Shown here: positions 56,838 to 64,000 of the stretch, one piece after another | How the letters are laid out: each line of letters opens with the position of its first letter | Position numbering within the stretch: position 1 is the first letter of the stretch | Origin: Rhodococcus sp. HNM0569 | GTDB taxonomy: Bacteria; Actinomycetota; Actinomycetes; Mycobacteriales; Mycobacteriaceae | NCBI RefSeq assembly: GCF_012726205.1 | Contig: NZ_JAASAE010000014.1 | Coordinates: 1-64,000, forward strand | DNA: 64,000 nt | Direction of reading: 5' to 3' | The notes under the pieces: generated by a model | Told to the model about the DNA's origin: nothing | Seen by the model: the letters and a program-made list of their open reading frames with translations, nothing else | Databases searched by the model: none | Made by a program: the position numbers and the translations under genes

Positions 56838-57575
56838 TCAGTCCCGCCACTGCGGTTGTACGGTGCGGGAGTTGACGATCGAGAACGTCACGAGATCGGG
56901 GCGGTATCGGTCGTCGGCGTACTCGAAGGGGGTGCCGAGCGCGTCGCGCGACGTGCGGCGCTCGCGCAGCAGTGGGCTGCCGGGAGCGATCGTGAGGTGC
57001 TCGGCGTCGAGTGCATCGGCGGCGACGGCGTCGAGCACGTGCTCCATCGAGTCGAATCGCACGCCCTGTTCGGTGAGATAGTCGGTCATCGACCCCGAGT
57101 CGGTGTCGAACCGGAACAGCAACTCGCCCACCGTTTCGGCGAACGTGCTGCGCTCGAACATGGTCGGTTCGCCGTCCAGGTAGCGCACACGCAGCACGTC
57201 GACGACGGTGTCGTCGGGGGTCAGGCCGAGCGCGTCGGCTGCCGCGCCCGACGCCCGCCGCCGCGCGACTTCGAGTGTGCGGCTGCCCGGTCGGCGGCCG
57301 GTGCGCGCCGCCCACTGCGAGAACGGCGTGAACGTGTCGAGGGTCTGCGTGACGTCGCGGCTGCGGACGGTGGCCGGGCGTCCCTGCGACAGGACGAGCA
57401 GGCCTTCGTTACGGAGCGTCGCGAGCGCCTGCCGTACGGGCCCGCGGGAGACGTCGAACTCGGCGCACAGTGCGCTCTCGCTGGGAAGGGACGTCCCGAT
57501 CGCATACTCGCCGTTCATGATCCGGCGACGCATCGTGGCGGCGACGAGTTCGTGCCGCGACTGTCGGCCGGTCAC
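56838..57575 (-). CDS. GntR regulator, HutC/PhnF type
   Basis: A 245-residue regulator with a winged-helix head (HELVAATMRRRIMNGEYAIGTSLPSESALCAEFDVSRGPVRQALATLRNEGLLVLSQG) and a UTRA ligand-binding domain (residues 90-240). Its gene converges with the acetyltransferase and overlaps the SDR stop by four bases (GTGA). PhnF regulators control phosphonate genes in mycobacteria, which suits the neighbours. It could bind the 52869-52910 repeats. Confidence 0.88.
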   Translation of the reverse strand: MTGRQSRHELVAATMRRRIMNGEYAIGTSLPSESALCAEFDVSRGPVRQALATLRNEGLLVLSQGRPATVRSRDVTQTLDTFTPFSQWAARTGRRPGSRTLEVARRRASGAAADALGLTPDDTVVDVLRVRYLDGEPTMFERSTFAETVGELLFRFDTDSGSMTDYLTEQGVRFDSMEHVLDAVAADALDAEHLTIAPGSPLLRERRTSRDALGTPFEYADDRYRPDLVTFSIVNSRTVQPQWRD

Positions 57576-58405
57576 CGCGCCGAATGGGGCAGGATCCGTG
57601 CGAGGGCCTTGACCATCGGCCGGTGGTACGCCGGGCCGAGGATCCGCACGAGCGCGTCGAGGGCCTTCGCATCGTTGCCGACGAGCACGCGTGCCTTGTT
57701 CTTCGCGACCCCGTCGAGGATGATCTCGGCGGCCCGCTCCGGGCTCATCTTGAGCAGTTTCTCGTTGTACGTGCGGGTTTCGCGTTCGTCCTTGACGCCG
57801 CCCGCGGCGGTGGCGTTGTTCGCGACGTTCGTCTTGACGCCGCCGGGGTGCACCGTGGTGACCCGAACAGGGTGGCCTGCCGCGAGCATCTCCATGCGCA
57901 GTGCCTCGCTGAACGCGCGGACCGCGGCCTTCGCCGAGTTGTACGCGCTCTGCCGCGGTAGCGACAGCAGCCCGTACAGGCTGGACGTGTTGACCACGTG
58001 CCCGTCGCCCGACGCGATGAGGTGCGGCAGGAACGCCTTGGTGCCGTTGACGACGCCCCAGTAGTCGATGTCGACGACCCGCTCGAGATCCTTGAAATCG
58101 CTCTCGAGGATCGAACCGGAGAACGCGACGCCCGCGTTGTTGTACACCTGGTTGACGACGCCGAAGTGTGCGGCGATGTCGTCGGCGTACTGCAGAACCG
58201 CACCGCGCTCGGCGACGTCGAGCCGATCGGAGCGGACCTCGGCACCGAGCGCACGCACCTGGGACACGGTCTCGGCGAGGCCGTCGGTGTCGACGTCGGA
58301 CAGCGCGAGCCGCGCACCGCGCCGCGCGAGGCCGAGCGCGAGAGTGCGGCCCATTCCGGAGCCTGCACCGGTGACGACGGCGACGCGGCCGGAGAACTCA
58401 CTCAT
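57572..58405 (-). CDS. Short-chain dehydrogenase/reductase
   Basis: A 277-residue classical SDR. The coenzyme motif is TGAGSGMGRTLALGLARRG, NNAG appears as YNNAGVAFSG, and the catalytic residues stand in NTSSLYGLLSLPRQSAYNSAKAA (S-Y-K). The C-terminus carries the extended tail seen in actinobacterial SDRs with RILGPAYHRPMVKALARILP. ATG at 58405 has AAAGGG upstream. GntR overlaps its end. Confidence 0.9.
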   Translation of the reverse strand: MSEFSGRVAVVTGAGSGMGRTLALGLARRGARLALSDVDTDGLAETVSQVRALGAEVRSDRLDVAERGAVLQYADDIAAHFGVVNQVYNNAGVAFSGSILESDFKDLERVVDIDYWGVVNGTKAFLPHLIASGDGHVVNTSSLYGLLSLPRQSAYNSAKAAVRAFSEALRMEMLAAGHPVRVTTVHPGGVKTNVANNATAAGGVKDERETRTYNEKLLKMSPERAAEIILDGVAKNKARVLVGNDAKALDALVRILGPAYHRPMVKALARILPHSAR

Positions 58406-58628
58406 GTGGGGCACCCTTTCGATCCCGGCGGGCAGCCCCCGGCACGGGGGTGCGGTGCCGGAGGCTGGCCCTTGTCGAGCAGCCCCATCACACCACAGGA
58501 GGGAACGACCGGGTCGGCGACCCCACGAATCCGCAGGACGATCGGCCGAACAGATGAGAACGTGTCGTCGGACGAGTCGTAACCCGGAGAAGGGACGCAC
58601 ACCGCGTACCCGCGACAGGAGGTCCGTC

Positions 58629-59126
58629 ATGAAAACCATCACGCCGTTCCTGTGGTTCGACGACCGCGCCGAGGAGGCCGCGCAGTTCTACACGAGCCTG
58701 TTCGACAACTCCCGCATCACCGAAGTCACGCGCTACATCGTCGACACGCCGGGCGGTCGAGTGGGCGACGTCATGACCGTGTCGTTCGAGCTCGAGGGGC
58801 AACCGTTCACCGCACTCAACGGCGGCCCGATGTTCACGTTCACCGAGGCCGTGTCGTTCGAGATCCCGTGCGCGTCGCAAGCCGAGGTCGACAGATTCTG
58901 GAATGCGTTCGCCGACGGCGGCGAGGAAAGCCAGTGCGGGTGGATCAAGGACCGCTTCGGCCTGTCGTGGCAGGTGGTGCCCAGCCGCTTCTACGAACTG
59001 GTGCGCTCACCCGACGACGCTGCCGTGAGCCGGATGACGCGGGCGATGCTCGGTATGCGCAAGCTCGACATCGCCGCGCTCGAAGCCGCGTTCGCCGGCG
59101 AGACGGAGCCCAGCCCGCAGGCATAG
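58629..59126 (+). CDS. PhnB-like / PF06983 VOC protein
   Basis: A 165-residue protein of the 3-demethylubiquinone-9 methyltransferase-like VOC family (PF06983). It begins KTITPFLWFDDRAEEAAQFYTSLFDNSRITEV and shows EGQPFTALNGGPMFTFTEAVSFEIPC and GWIKDRFGLSWQVVP. The family is widespread and mostly uncharacterised. AGGAGG precedes the ATG. Confidence 0.9.
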   Translation: MKTITPFLWFDDRAEEAAQFYTSLFDNSRITEVTRYIVDTPGGRVGDVMTVSFELEGQPFTALNGGPMFTFTEAVSFEIPCASQAEVDRFWNAFADGGEESQCGWIKDRFGLSWQVVPSRFYELVRSPDDAAVSRMTRAMLGMRKLDIAALEAAFAGETEPSPQA

Positions 59127-59178
59127 ACGGCCTGCTCGTCCGCCTCCGGTGGGCGGCGTGCTCTGGCATCATGAGGCG

Positions 59179-59910
59179 ATGCCGGACGTGTACGCGTTGA
59201 GCATCCTCGGAGAGCCCGAGGGTCAGGGCTGGACGCAGGTCGTGGACCTGCTGTTCGCGCTCGTGCTGTGTTCGGCGATCGGGCTCGAACGCGAGATCCG
59301 GCGCAAGAACGCGGGCCTGCGTACGCACACGATCGTGGGCCTGGGCTCGGCCCTGTTCGTCCTCATCAGCAAGTTCGGTTTCTACGACGTCATCGACCCC
59401 GACCACGTCGTGCTCGACCCGTCGCGTGTCGCTGCGCAGATCGTGTCGGGTATCGGGTTCATCGGTGCGGGCATCATCTTCGTGCGCAAGGACGCCGTGC
59501 GCGGACTCACGACGGCGGCGGCCATCTGGATCAGCGCCGCGGTGGGCGCGGCGTGCGGCGCGGGACTGCCGATCCTCGCGCTCGTCGTCGTGGTGGGGCA
59601 TTTCGTGGTGGTCTACGCGTACCCGCCGCTCATCCGATTGCTGCCGGTCAACCGCACGTACCACGAGCCGCTGCGTGTCGAGTACCTGGACGGTCGAGGG
59701 TTGCTGCGGACGATCCTCGCTCAGGCGACGGCGCTGGGCTTCGCGGTCACCCACGTCGGCACGGATCGCTCGTCGGCGCAGGGCACCGTCGAGCTCACGA
59801 TCGACCTCGAGGGCCGCGGCGACGTCGGTGCGCTCGCGGCGCACCTCACCGACATCGACGGGGTCGTGGGTGTCGACATCGGACGACGCGACGACGAGTT
59901 CGACGACTGA
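59179..59910 (+). CDS. MgtC/SapB family membrane protein
   Basis: A 243-residue protein with four to five membrane helices. The family hallmark is LLFALVLCSAIGLEREIRRKNAGLRTHTIVGLGSALF, and a cytoplasmic ACT-like domain forms the C-terminus (ELTIDLEGRGDVGALAAHLTDIDG). MgtC proteins support growth in low magnesium and in macrophages. The ATG at 59179 is preferred over an upstream in-frame ATG at 59149. Confidence 0.9.
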   Translation: MPDVYALSILGEPEGQGWTQVVDLLFALVLCSAIGLEREIRRKNAGLRTHTIVGLGSALFVLISKFGFYDVIDPDHVVLDPSRVAAQIVSGIGFIGAGIIFVRKDAVRGLTTAAAIWISAAVGAACGAGLPILALVVVVGHFVVVYAYPPLIRLLPVNRTYHEPLRVEYLDGRGLLRTILAQATALGFAVTHVGTDRSSAQGTVELTIDLEGRGDVGALAAHLTDIDGVVGVDIGRRDDEFDD

Positions 59911-59916
59911 CCGGCG

Positions 59917-60897
59917 TCACCCGTCGTCGACCATCGCGGCGAGCCGTCGCGCGAGCCGGGCCGCCGTGTCGCGCAGTTCCGGTGGGTCGAGGATGTCGGC
60001 GTCGAACCCCATGCGCGCGATATGCAGTGCGATCCAGTCGAGTTCGTCGCCGCCCACGGTCAGCAGGCACCACTGCTCGCCAGCCTCGCCTGCGGCCTCG
60101 TCGTCGACGCGGCCCACCGCGGCGGGCACCAGCCGGCGCACGGTCTCGGCAGGTGCGCGGAGCCGGACACGCGCGGTGTGCCGGTAGGGAGCCTCGGTGA
60201 CCGACCGCTGCACGTACTCGACCGGATCCGGATGGGCGCGCGGGCGGAACCTCCACGTTCCTGCCGTGACGTCCTGCATGCGGTCGAGCCGGAAGGTGCG
60301 CCAGTCGGCGCGGTCGACGTCCCACGCCATGAGGTACCAGCGGCGGCCGGTGGTCACCATGCGCACCGGTTCGACCGTCCGTTCCGTGTCGCCGTCGGGA
60401 CCCCGACGGCTCGGATACCGGAACCGGACGCGCACCGCGTCGCGGCACGCCCGCGCGAGCGTGACCAGCAGGTCGGCGCCGATCTCGATGCCGGGGCCGA
60501 TCAGCGTGTCGGTCGCGTCGTGCACCGCACGGATCTCGGCCCGCAGCCGCGGCGGCATCACCTGGTCGAGCTTGGTCAGCGCCTGCAGGGCGGCCTCGCC
60601 GGCACCGGCGACCGTGCCGCGCGACGCGAGCCGCAAGGACACGGCCGTCGCGATCGCCTCGTCGTCGTCGAACAGCAGCGGCGGCAACCGGGTGCCTGCG
60701 CCGAGCTGGTAGCCGCCACCGACTCCCGCCGTCGCGTGCACGGGATAGCCGAGTGCGCGCAACCGCTGGACGTCGCGCCGCACGGATCGTTCGGTGACGC
60801 CCAGTTCGGCAGCCAACTCGGTCGCGGTCCAGGACGGCCTGCGCTGCAGCATTGCGAGGAGGCGCAACACGCGTTCGGTGGTTCCCTCGGCGGTCAC
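59917..60897 (-). CDS. WYL-domain (YafY-type) transcriptional regulator
   Basis: About 326 residues: a DeoR-type helix-turn-helix (VLRLLAMLQRRPSWTATELAAELGVTERSVRRDVQRLRALGYPV) and a WYL domain (VRMVTTGRRWYLMAWDVDRADWRTFRLDRM). The GTG at 60897, with GGAAG ten bases upstream, is chosen because the upstream ATG at 60918 lies inside the operator palindrome. It diverges from the DinB/VOC pair and probably controls it. Confidence 0.88.
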   Translation of the reverse strand: MTAEGTTERVLRLLAMLQRRPSWTATELAAELGVTERSVRRDVQRLRALGYPVHATAGVGGGYQLGAGTRLPPLLFDDDEAIATAVSLRLASRGTVAGAGEAALQALTKLDQVMPPRLRAEIRAVHDATDTLIGPGIEIGADLLVTLARACRDAVRVRFRYPSRRGPDGDTERTVEPVRMVTTGRRWYLMAWDVDRADWRTFRLDRMQDVTAGTWRFRPRAHPDPVEYVQRSVTEAPYRHTARVRLRAPAETVRRLVPAAVGRVDDEAAGEAGEQWCLLTVGGDELDWIALHIARMGFDADILDPPELRDTAARLARRLAAMVDDG

Positions 60898-60916
60898 GAA
60901 TCGAATACTTCCACAC

Positions 60917-60941
60917 ATAGCGGAAGGCAGCTGTCCGCTAT
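60917..60941. promoter_or_regulatory. Operator of the WYL/DinB divergent pair
   Basis: ATAGCGGA at 60917-60924 and TCCGCTAT at 60934-60941 form a perfect 8-9-8 inverted repeat between the two divergent genes. Confidence 0.65.
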
Positions 60942-60959
60942 CTGCGCGACGGTGTGCTC

Positions 60960-61565
60960 ATGACCGAACAGACCTCACTGGACTGGAACTTCCAGCTGCG
61001 CGACCAGATCGAGTGGCACTGGAACAACCAACTGCGCGCCCGGCTCGACGGGCTCACCGACGACGAGTACTTCTGGGAACCGGTCGCCGACACGTGGAGC
61101 GTGCGGCCGCGGGGCACGAGCACGGCGCCCGTCCTGGGCGGCTCGGGCGAGATGACGATCGATTTCGCGTTCCCCGAACCCGATCCGCCGCCGTTCACCA
61201 CGATCGCGTGGCGGCTCGGGCACGTCGTCGTCGGCGTGCTCGCGGTGCGCAATGCCGCGCACTTCGGTCGCGAGGCCACCGACTACTTCGCTTTCGACTA
61301 CGCCACCACCGCGGCCGACGCGCTCGCGCAGCTCGACGCCGAGTACGCCACGTGGCTCGCGGGCGTCGAATCACTCGGCGAGGCAGGACTGGCCCGGCCG
61401 TGCGGCGAGGCCGAAGGCCCGTTCGGCGACCGGCCGATGGCGACACTCGTGCTGCACATCCATCGCGAGCTGATCCATCACCTCGGCGAGGTGTGCCTGC
61501 TGCGCGACCTGTACCAGCACACACACGGCGCCCCACTGGGCGCACCGACCGAAAGGACACTCTGA
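60960..61565 (+). CDS. DinB-family protein
   Basis: A 201-residue protein of the DinB/DfsB four-helix superfamily. It shows LDWNFQLRDQIEWHWNNQLRARLDGLTDDEYFWEPVADTWSV and a late HIHRELIHHLGEVCLLRDLY with paired histidines that may bind metal. It is probably a thiol-S-transferase-like or metal-dependent stress protein. The ATG at 60960 has no clear ribosome site. Its stop overlaps the next start (TGATG). Confidence 0.9.
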   Translation: MTEQTSLDWNFQLRDQIEWHWNNQLRARLDGLTDDEYFWEPVADTWSVRPRGTSTAPVLGGSGEMTIDFAFPEPDPPPFTTIAWRLGHVVVGVLAVRNAAHFGREATDYFAFDYATTAADALAQLDAEYATWLAGVESLGEAGLARPCGEAEGPFGDRPMATLVLHIHRELIHHLGEVCLLRDLYQHTHGAPLGAPTERTL

Positions 61566-62002
61566 TGGCGCGCGACCTCCAGATCACGTTCGACGCGGCC
61601 GACCCCGCGCGGCTCGCCGCGTTCTGGGCCGACGTGCTCGGCTACCGGTTGCAGGACCCGCCGGGCGGTTTCGCGTCGTGGGACGAGGCTCTCGATGCGA
61701 TGGGCATTCCGCCCGAGCGGCGCAACGACGCGTCGGGCGTGGTGGACCCCGACGGTGCGGGGCCGCGGCTGTTCTTCCAGCGCGTGGCGGAAGGGAAGCA
61801 GGCGAAGAATCGTGTGCACCTCGATGTGCGGGCGGCTCCGGGGCTGTCCGGCGACGACCGCATGGCCGCGCTCGAGGCGGAGGCCGAACGGCTCACCGCG
61901 CTCGGTGCGCAGCGGCTCACCCGGTTCGAGCCCGCGCCGCCGCTCGGGTCCGGGCACATCGTCATGGCCGACCCCGAGGGCAACGAGTTCTGCCTCGACT
62001 GA
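61565..62002 (+). CDS. VOC/glyoxalase-like protein
   Basis: A 145-residue VOC protein. It has DLQITFDAADPARLAAFWADVLGYRL, RLFFQRVAEGKQAKNRVHLDV and GSGHIVMADPEGNEFCLD. The pair with DinB under a WYL regulator recurs in actinobacteria; a detoxification role is inferred. The ATG overlaps the dinB stop. Confidence 0.88.
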   Translation: MARDLQITFDAADPARLAAFWADVLGYRLQDPPGGFASWDEALDAMGIPPERRNDASGVVDPDGAGPRLFFQRVAEGKQAKNRVHLDVRAAPGLSGDDRMAALEAEAERLTALGAQRLTRFEPAPPLGSGHIVMADPEGNEFCLD

Positions 62003-62006
62003 CCCC

Positions 62007-62050
62007 GTGAGCACTTTGCGAGTCTCTGTACGCCTGTTTCACGCACGGGG
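62007..62050 (+). repeat. Repeated 3'-end element, copy B
   Basis: Same layout as 45196-45240 in the sense direction of the VOC gene, beginning four bases after its stop codon. Confidence 0.85.
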
Positions 62051-62052
62051 CC

Positions 62053-62472
62053 TCACTCCGGGGCGACGTTGGCCTCGAACACCTCCTGCACGACGGCCAT
62101 CGCCGAAAGCCCCGCGGGCGCACCGCAGTACGCGCTCGCCTGCACCACGACCTCGACGATCTCGTCGCGCGTGAGCCCGTTGCGCAATGCGCCGCGCACG
62201 TGCCCGCGCAGTTCGCCGTGCGCGCGCAGCGCGATCAGCATGCCGAGGTTGACGAGGCTGCGGCTGCGGCGATCGAGACCGGGACGGTTCCACACCGCAT
62301 CCCACACGTGCTCGGTGACGAACTCCTGCATCACCTGGCTCTCGGTACCGGCGGTGCGGTCGAGGGCCGCATCGACGAACGGGTCGCTCATCACCTCGCG
62401 GCGCACGCGAAGCCCCGCGCGCACGGCATCGGAGAACTGGTCGTCGCGGGGGTTGCTGCTGCTCTCACTCAT
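62053..62472 (-). CDS. Carboxymuconolactone decarboxylase-family protein
   Basis: A 139-residue member of the AhpD/CMD fold. It has AVWNRPGLDRRSRSLVNLGMLIALRAHGELRGHVRGALRNGLTRDEIVEVVVQASAYCG, the classical CMD core. The CxxC of AhpD is not present, so it is more like 4-carboxymuconolactone decarboxylase (PcaC) than a peroxidase. The other protocatechuate genes are absent, so the substrate is unsure. Confidence 0.88.
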   Translation of the reverse strand: MSESSSNPRDDQFSDAVRAGLRVRREVMSDPFVDAALDRTAGTESQVMQEFVTEHVWDAVWNRPGLDRRSRSLVNLGMLIALRAHGELRGHVRGALRNGLTRDEIVEVVVQASAYCGAPAGLSAMAVVQEVFEANVAPE

Positions 62473-62481
62473 GAGCCCAGC

Positions 62482-63840
62482 TTACGAACCGGCGTCCTCC
62501 CGGCTCAGGTGACCGCACTGGTGCCGTAGGCACGACGCGAGATCCGGGAAGCGGAACCGGTGCTCGCGTTCGGTCAGCCGCTGCGGGACGGCACGTTGGC
62601 CGGCGAGCGCGAGTTCGCGCGCCCCCTCTCGTCCGAGGAGCAGCGCGGGGCCGAGCGACGGGACGGGAAACACTGCCGGCCGGTGCATCACATGCGCGAG
62701 CACCGCGGTGTACTCGCGATTGCGGACCGGCGACGGGGCCACGCCGTTCACCGGTCCCGACAGCGAATCATCCACGAGTGCACGGTGATACACGTCGACG
62801 AGATCGTCCAGGTCGATCCACGGGGTCCACTGCTCGCCGCTGCCGAGCCGGCCACCGAGTCCGAGCGCGAACAGTGGCCGTTGCAGCCGGAGCACGCCGC
62901 CGCGCGTCGACTGCACGATGCCGGTGCGCACGTTCACGACGCGCAGCCCTGCCCGCTCGGCGGGCAGCGTCGCCGCTTCCCAGTCGACGACGACGTCGGC
63001 GAGGAAACCGTCCCCTCGGTCGGCGTCTTCGGTGAGGACCTCGTCGCCCGGATCCGGGCCGTAGAAGCCGACGGCCGACGCGCTGACGAACACGCCCGGC
63101 CCGTCCGGTGTCGCGGCGGCGAGTTCGGCGAGCAGTCGCGTCGGTTCGATCCGGCTGCCGCGGATCTTGGCGCGATGCTCGCCGGTGAACCGGCCCGCGA
63201 TCGGTGCACCCGCGAGGTGCACGACCGCGTCGACGCCTGCGAGCAGGTCGGGAGCGGGCGACGACGGATCCCAACGGCGCTCGTCGTCGCCACGCGGTGT
63301 GCCGCGTACGAGCCGGATCACGCGGTGCCCGCCGGTGGTCAGGAATGCCGTGAGCGCCGTGCCGACCATGCCGGAACTGCCGGACACCGCGACCGTGAGC
63401 GGGCGATCGAGATACGCGCCCGCCCAGTGGTGCGCCGCGAGGTCGTCGGCGAGTTGGCGGTGGCGGTACCGGAAGGTGTGCTCGAGGGCGCGGAGCGGCA
63501 CCCGGGTGCGGACGTGGTCGGTGACCTCGGTGCGCCCGTCCGGGAGATCGGAGAACACGTGAATGTGACGCCACGGCACGAGCGTCCGCAGCGGGAACGA
63601 GGCCGAGCGGTCCGCGAACCGCAGTCCGTCCTGGTATGCGTGCGGGTCGTGACGCGCGGTCCACGTGAGCCCGCCGGGGAGCTTCAGCACCGCCTCGCCG
63701 CGGGCGAGATCGGACGCCTCCCGCACCGGCGTCATCGGCAGCCACGGCGGCGAGAGCCGCGTGAGCGCACCCGGGCGCGCGAACCACGCGAACACCTCGC
63801 TGCGAGGGGCGTCGACGACTTGCTCGAACTCGTGGTCCAT
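62482..63840 (-). CDS. TIGR01777 oxidoreductase with N-terminal START-like domain
   Basis: A 452-residue fusion: residues 1-145 form an SRPBCC-type ligand-binding domain (MDHEFEQVVDAPRSEVFAWF), and the remainder is an NAD-dependent epimerase-like protein (VAVSGSSGMVGTALTAFLTTGG; GIVQSTRGGVLRLQRPLF). ATG at 63840 (after GTG) lies about seven bases after a TACCGT -10 box, so the message may be leaderless. It starts opposite a gene at the right window edge. Confidence 0.88.
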   Translation of the reverse strand: MDHEFEQVVDAPRSEVFAWFARPGALTRLSPPWLPMTPVREASDLARGEAVLKLPGGLTWTARHDPHAYQDGLRFADRSASFPLRTLVPWRHIHVFSDLPDGRTEVTDHVRTRVPLRALEHTFRYRHRQLADDLAAHHWAGAYLDRPLTVAVSGSSGMVGTALTAFLTTGGHRVIRLVRGTPRGDDERRWDPSSPAPDLLAGVDAVVHLAGAPIAGRFTGEHRAKIRGSRIEPTRLLAELAAATPDGPGVFVSASAVGFYGPDPGDEVLTEDADRGDGFLADVVVDWEAATLPAERAGLRVVNVRTGIVQSTRGGVLRLQRPLFALGLGGRLGSGEQWTPWIDLDDLVDVYHRALVDDSLSGPVNGVAPSPVRNREYTAVLAHVMHRPAVFPVPSLGPALLLGREGARELALAGQRAVPQRLTEREHRFRFPDLASCLRHQCGHLSREDAGS

Positions 63841-63946
63841 CACTCGACGGTAACGCCCGCGGCGTGGCCCGAGGGGCGGGTCGAGTGCGCGGGTTTCGGT
63901 ACGGTTGCCCGAAACCGGACACGCACGCCACGGGGACGAGGGGCCA

Positions 63947-64000
63947 GTGAACGACACGCAGCGCACGCACACGGTTCGACGATGGCTGATTCCCGCGCTG
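63947..64000 (+). CDS. Start of a gene at the right edge (possibly a membrane protein)
   Basis: GTG at 63947 with GAGGGG upstream opens a frame MNDTQRTHTVRRWLIPAL that runs off the window. The VRRWLIPAL is reminiscent of the first helix of MMPL-type transporters, but 18 residues cannot prove it. Confidence 0.5.
   Translation, partial: MNDTQRTHTVRRWLIPAL

Noticed and set aside
62007-62050. Conserved short peptide (MSTLRV-like) in both repeat copies
   Set aside because: Both copies can be translated from GTG, but differences fall at all codon positions and the downstream frames are unrelated, so it is better explained as a DNA or RNA element.

Overview
This 64 kb window is the replication-origin region of a high-GC actinobacterium. 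The order dnaA-dnaN-gnd-recF-DUF721-gyrB on one side, and rpmH-rnpA-yidD-yidC-jag-rsmG-parA-parB followed by a cwlM-trxA-trxB-anti-sigma-sigM-murJ-DUF6049-mutT4/pcnA block on the other, is the arrangement of Mycobacteriales (M. tuberculosis Rv3907c-Rv3924c and Rv0001-Rv0005). The protein sequences, the gnd gene between dnaN and recF, and the GC content fit Nocardiaceae, most likely Rhodococcus or a close relative; the species cannot be fixed from the sequence alone.

Layout. 1-14142 is entirely minus strand: a truncated CvnA-like sensor kinase, gyrB, a three-gene oxidoreductase/hydrolase cassette lying between gyrB and DUF721, then recF, gnd, dnaN and dnaA. The 766 bp dnaN-dnaA gap (11736-12501) is the probable oriC: it has DnaA boxes, a 60 bp AT-rich stretch and a striking array of CTCGAG palindromes. 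The 720 bp dnaA-rpmH gap holds two perfect DnaA boxes arranged as a palindrome and a perfect 14 bp hairpin. 14863-21088 (plus) carries ribosome/RNase P, membrane insertion and chromosome segregation genes, with parS sites scattered through it. 21981-33696 (minus) is the cell-wall/redox/sigma-factor block, and pcnA diverges from it.

35309-43978 is a molybdenum and nitrogen section: a zinc alcohol dehydrogenase, a 1260-residue fusion of a molybdopterin nitrate reductase with a CysJ-like diflavin reductase, then an HTH-Mop protein and modABC in overlapping frames. 43883-51862 resembles the M. tuberculosis Rv0037c-Rv0041 block (MFS exporter, AlgH, leuS) with an epimerase/TetR pair, a small cysteine-rich protein and an SdpI-like protein added.

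51942-64000 is accessory metabolism. It has a probable aminophosphonate degradation cluster (FAD amine oxidase, phosphonatase-like HAD hydrolase, organophosphate-type MFS importer, phosphinothricin-acetyltransferase-like GNAT, HutC-type GntR regulator). It also has an SDR, a PhnB-like protein, an MgtC protein, a WYL regulator divergent from a DinB/glyoxalase pair, a carboxymuconolactone decarboxylase-like protein, a TIGR01777 oxidoreductase and the first codons of a further gene at the right edge.

The least explained signals are non-coding: the helically spaced CCTCGAGG array beside dnaA, a conserved element found directly after two unrelated stop codons (45196-45240 and 62007-62050), a long hairpin between trxA and cwlM that pairs better in the sense RNA, and a perfect 22 bp inverted repeat after leuS. 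No CRISPR array, rRNA, tRNA or insertion sequence was recognised.
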